The notes beneath the pieces are model-generated. The model was not told the origin of the DNA, searched no databases, and saw only the letters and a program-made list of their open reading frames with translations. The position numbers were made by a program, and so were the translations under genes. From Thalassospira mesophila (GTDB lineage: Bacteria; Pseudomonadota; Alphaproteobacteria; Rhodospirillales; Thalassospiraceae), in assembly GCF_002115755.1 (NCBI RefSeq), contig NZ_JFKA01000007.1:1-64000 (forward strand): a stretch of DNA of 64,000 bases. Reading direction: 5' to 3'. Numbering within the stretch: the stretch's first letter is position 1; each line of letters opens with the position of its first letter. This document shows, piece after piece, positions 63,323-64,000 of this stretch.

Positions 63323-64000
63323 ATGACTGGTAAAGACAAGGCTGTTTCGACCTCGTCAAGCGATCAGGATATTGCACGTTTTGTCAAACAGGCACAGACG
63401 GTGGCAACTTCTGCGCCAAAATCGGGCCCGGCACAGGGGCGGATTGTGTTTGCGATGGATGCAACAGCCAGCCGCCAACCCCGCTGGGATATGGCGGCAC
63501 ATATTCAGTCCGAGATGTTCGAGGCCGTTGCCAGAATGGGCACGCTGGATATTCAACTGGTGTTTTTTCGTGGCTTTGGTGAATGCAAAGCCAGCGGCTG
63601 GTGCCGTGATGCCGGGCAATTGCGCGCTAAAATGACCGCGGTACAATGCCGGGCCGGACACACCCAGATCGGACGGGTATTGAACCATGTCGCCAACCAG
63701 AACCGCACACAGCCCGACCAGCCGGTAAACGCGCTGGTGTATGTTGGTGATTGCGTGGAAGAGGCCGCCGATGATCTGGGCCATCTGGCGGGGCAACTGG
63801 GCATTTCAGGTACCCGCGTTTTTGTGTTTCAGGACGGTCATGATCGCAGTGCAGAAAAGGTGTTTCGGGGCATGGCACGTTTGGGCAATGGTGCCTTCGC
63901 GCGTTTTGACGGCACTGCAGCATCGGTTCTGGGGGATTTGCTAGGCGCGGTGGCATCGTTCATTATCGGCGGGTTCGAGGCATTAACCGATTATAACAAA
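63323..64000 (+). CDS. VWA domain protein, cut by the window end
   Basis: Open frame from the ATG at 63323 with 226 codons to the window edge and no stop, so the gene is partial. After about 40 polar residues comes a von Willebrand A-like fold: IVFAMDATASRQPRW has the beta1 aspartate and Thr/Ser of a MIDAS-like site, FFRGFGECKASGWC and NALVYVGDCVEE are later strands. The end IGGFEALTDYNK suggests a linker to another domain beyond the window. VWA proteins of this kind next to mipZ occur in related genomes, often with a DnaJ gene; role unknown. Confidence 0.8.
   Translation, partial: MTGKDKAVSTSSSDQDIARFVKQAQTVATSAPKSGPAQGRIVFAMDATASRQPRWDMAAHIQSEMFEAVARMGTLDIQLVFFRGFGECKASGWCRDAGQLRAKMTAVQCRAGHTQIGRVLNHVANQNRTQPDQPVNALVYVGDCVEEAADDLGHLAGQLGISGTRVFVFQDGHDRSAEKVFRGMARLGNGAFARFDGTAASVLGDLLGAVASFIIGGFEALTDYNK

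Noticed and set aside
1-64000. Search for CRISPR arrays, insertion sequences, phage genes, toxin-antitoxin pairs or defence systems
   Set aside because: No regularly spaced repeats, transposase, integrase, restriction or defence protein signatures were seen; the gene content is core chromosomal.

Overview
The window looks like an ordinary chromosomal segment of an alphaproteobacterium. Gene order (rpsF-rpsR-DUF2232-rplI followed by dnaB-alr-mlaE-mlaF-radA-cvpA-purF), a MipZ-type division ATPase, DUF1489, DUF2849/DUF934 genes beside a sulfite reductase and a CbtBA cobalt transporter point to the Rhodospirillales, most probably a Thalassospira-like marine bacterium. That genus guess is inference from protein style and moderate GC, not from a database search. 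I see no rRNA, tRNA, CRISPR array, insertion sequence, prophage or plasmid gene.

Layout. 1-11.7 kb (minus strand): ribosomal proteins S6/S18/L9, replicative helicase, alanine racemase, an Mla-type lipid ABC transporter, RadA, CvpA, PurF and a short-chain dehydrogenase. 12.0-18.6 kb (plus): a ClC chloride channel, then the fatty acid synthesis cluster fabD-fabG-acpP-fabF and mltG. 18.7-21.3 kb: a divergent SDR, yicC and gmk. 21.3-29.0 kb (minus): lptF-lptG-lptD-surA-pdxA-rsmA, the outer membrane biogenesis operon, with very short gaps or ATGA overlaps. 29.3-37.4 kb: acyl-CoA dehydrogenase, a CtpA protease, a beta-hydroxyacid dehydrogenase, PPK2, a DUF1127 protein, a LysR regulator and DUF1489. 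37.5-40.0 kb (plus): DUF2849-sulfite reductase-DUF934. 40.2-41.5 kb (minus): cbtBA under a cobalamin riboswitch. 41.7-43.4 kb: a chemoreceptor. 43.6-49.1 kb (minus): the leucine degradation operon (mccB, enoyl-CoA hydratase, mccA, mvaB) with a MerR-type promoter. 49.5-58.6 kb: two kappa-GST/DsbA-like isomerases, an Lrp regulator divergent from a type B PutA, a double-BON lipoprotein, Bfd, leucine-type dehydrogenase and a small orphan gene. 58.7-62.1 kb (minus): a compact three-gene unit of unknown role (secreted protein, FAD oxidoreductase, TM1410-like protein). 62.3-64.0 kb (plus): MipZ and a VWA-domain protein cut by the window end.

How they fit together. The leading genes are growth-linked (ribosome, replication, nucleotides, lipids, outer membrane). 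The middle and right parts are amino acid catabolism: leucine/valine deamination, methylcrotonyl-CoA carboxylation to acetoacetate, and proline oxidation, each beside its likely local control site. I found no clearly new defence, mobile or biosynthetic system. The best candidates for unexplained biology are the 58.7-62.1 kb unit, the orphan gene at 57618 with its two upstream inverted repeats, and the regulatory sites at 49045-49075, 41213-41231 and 55736-55794.
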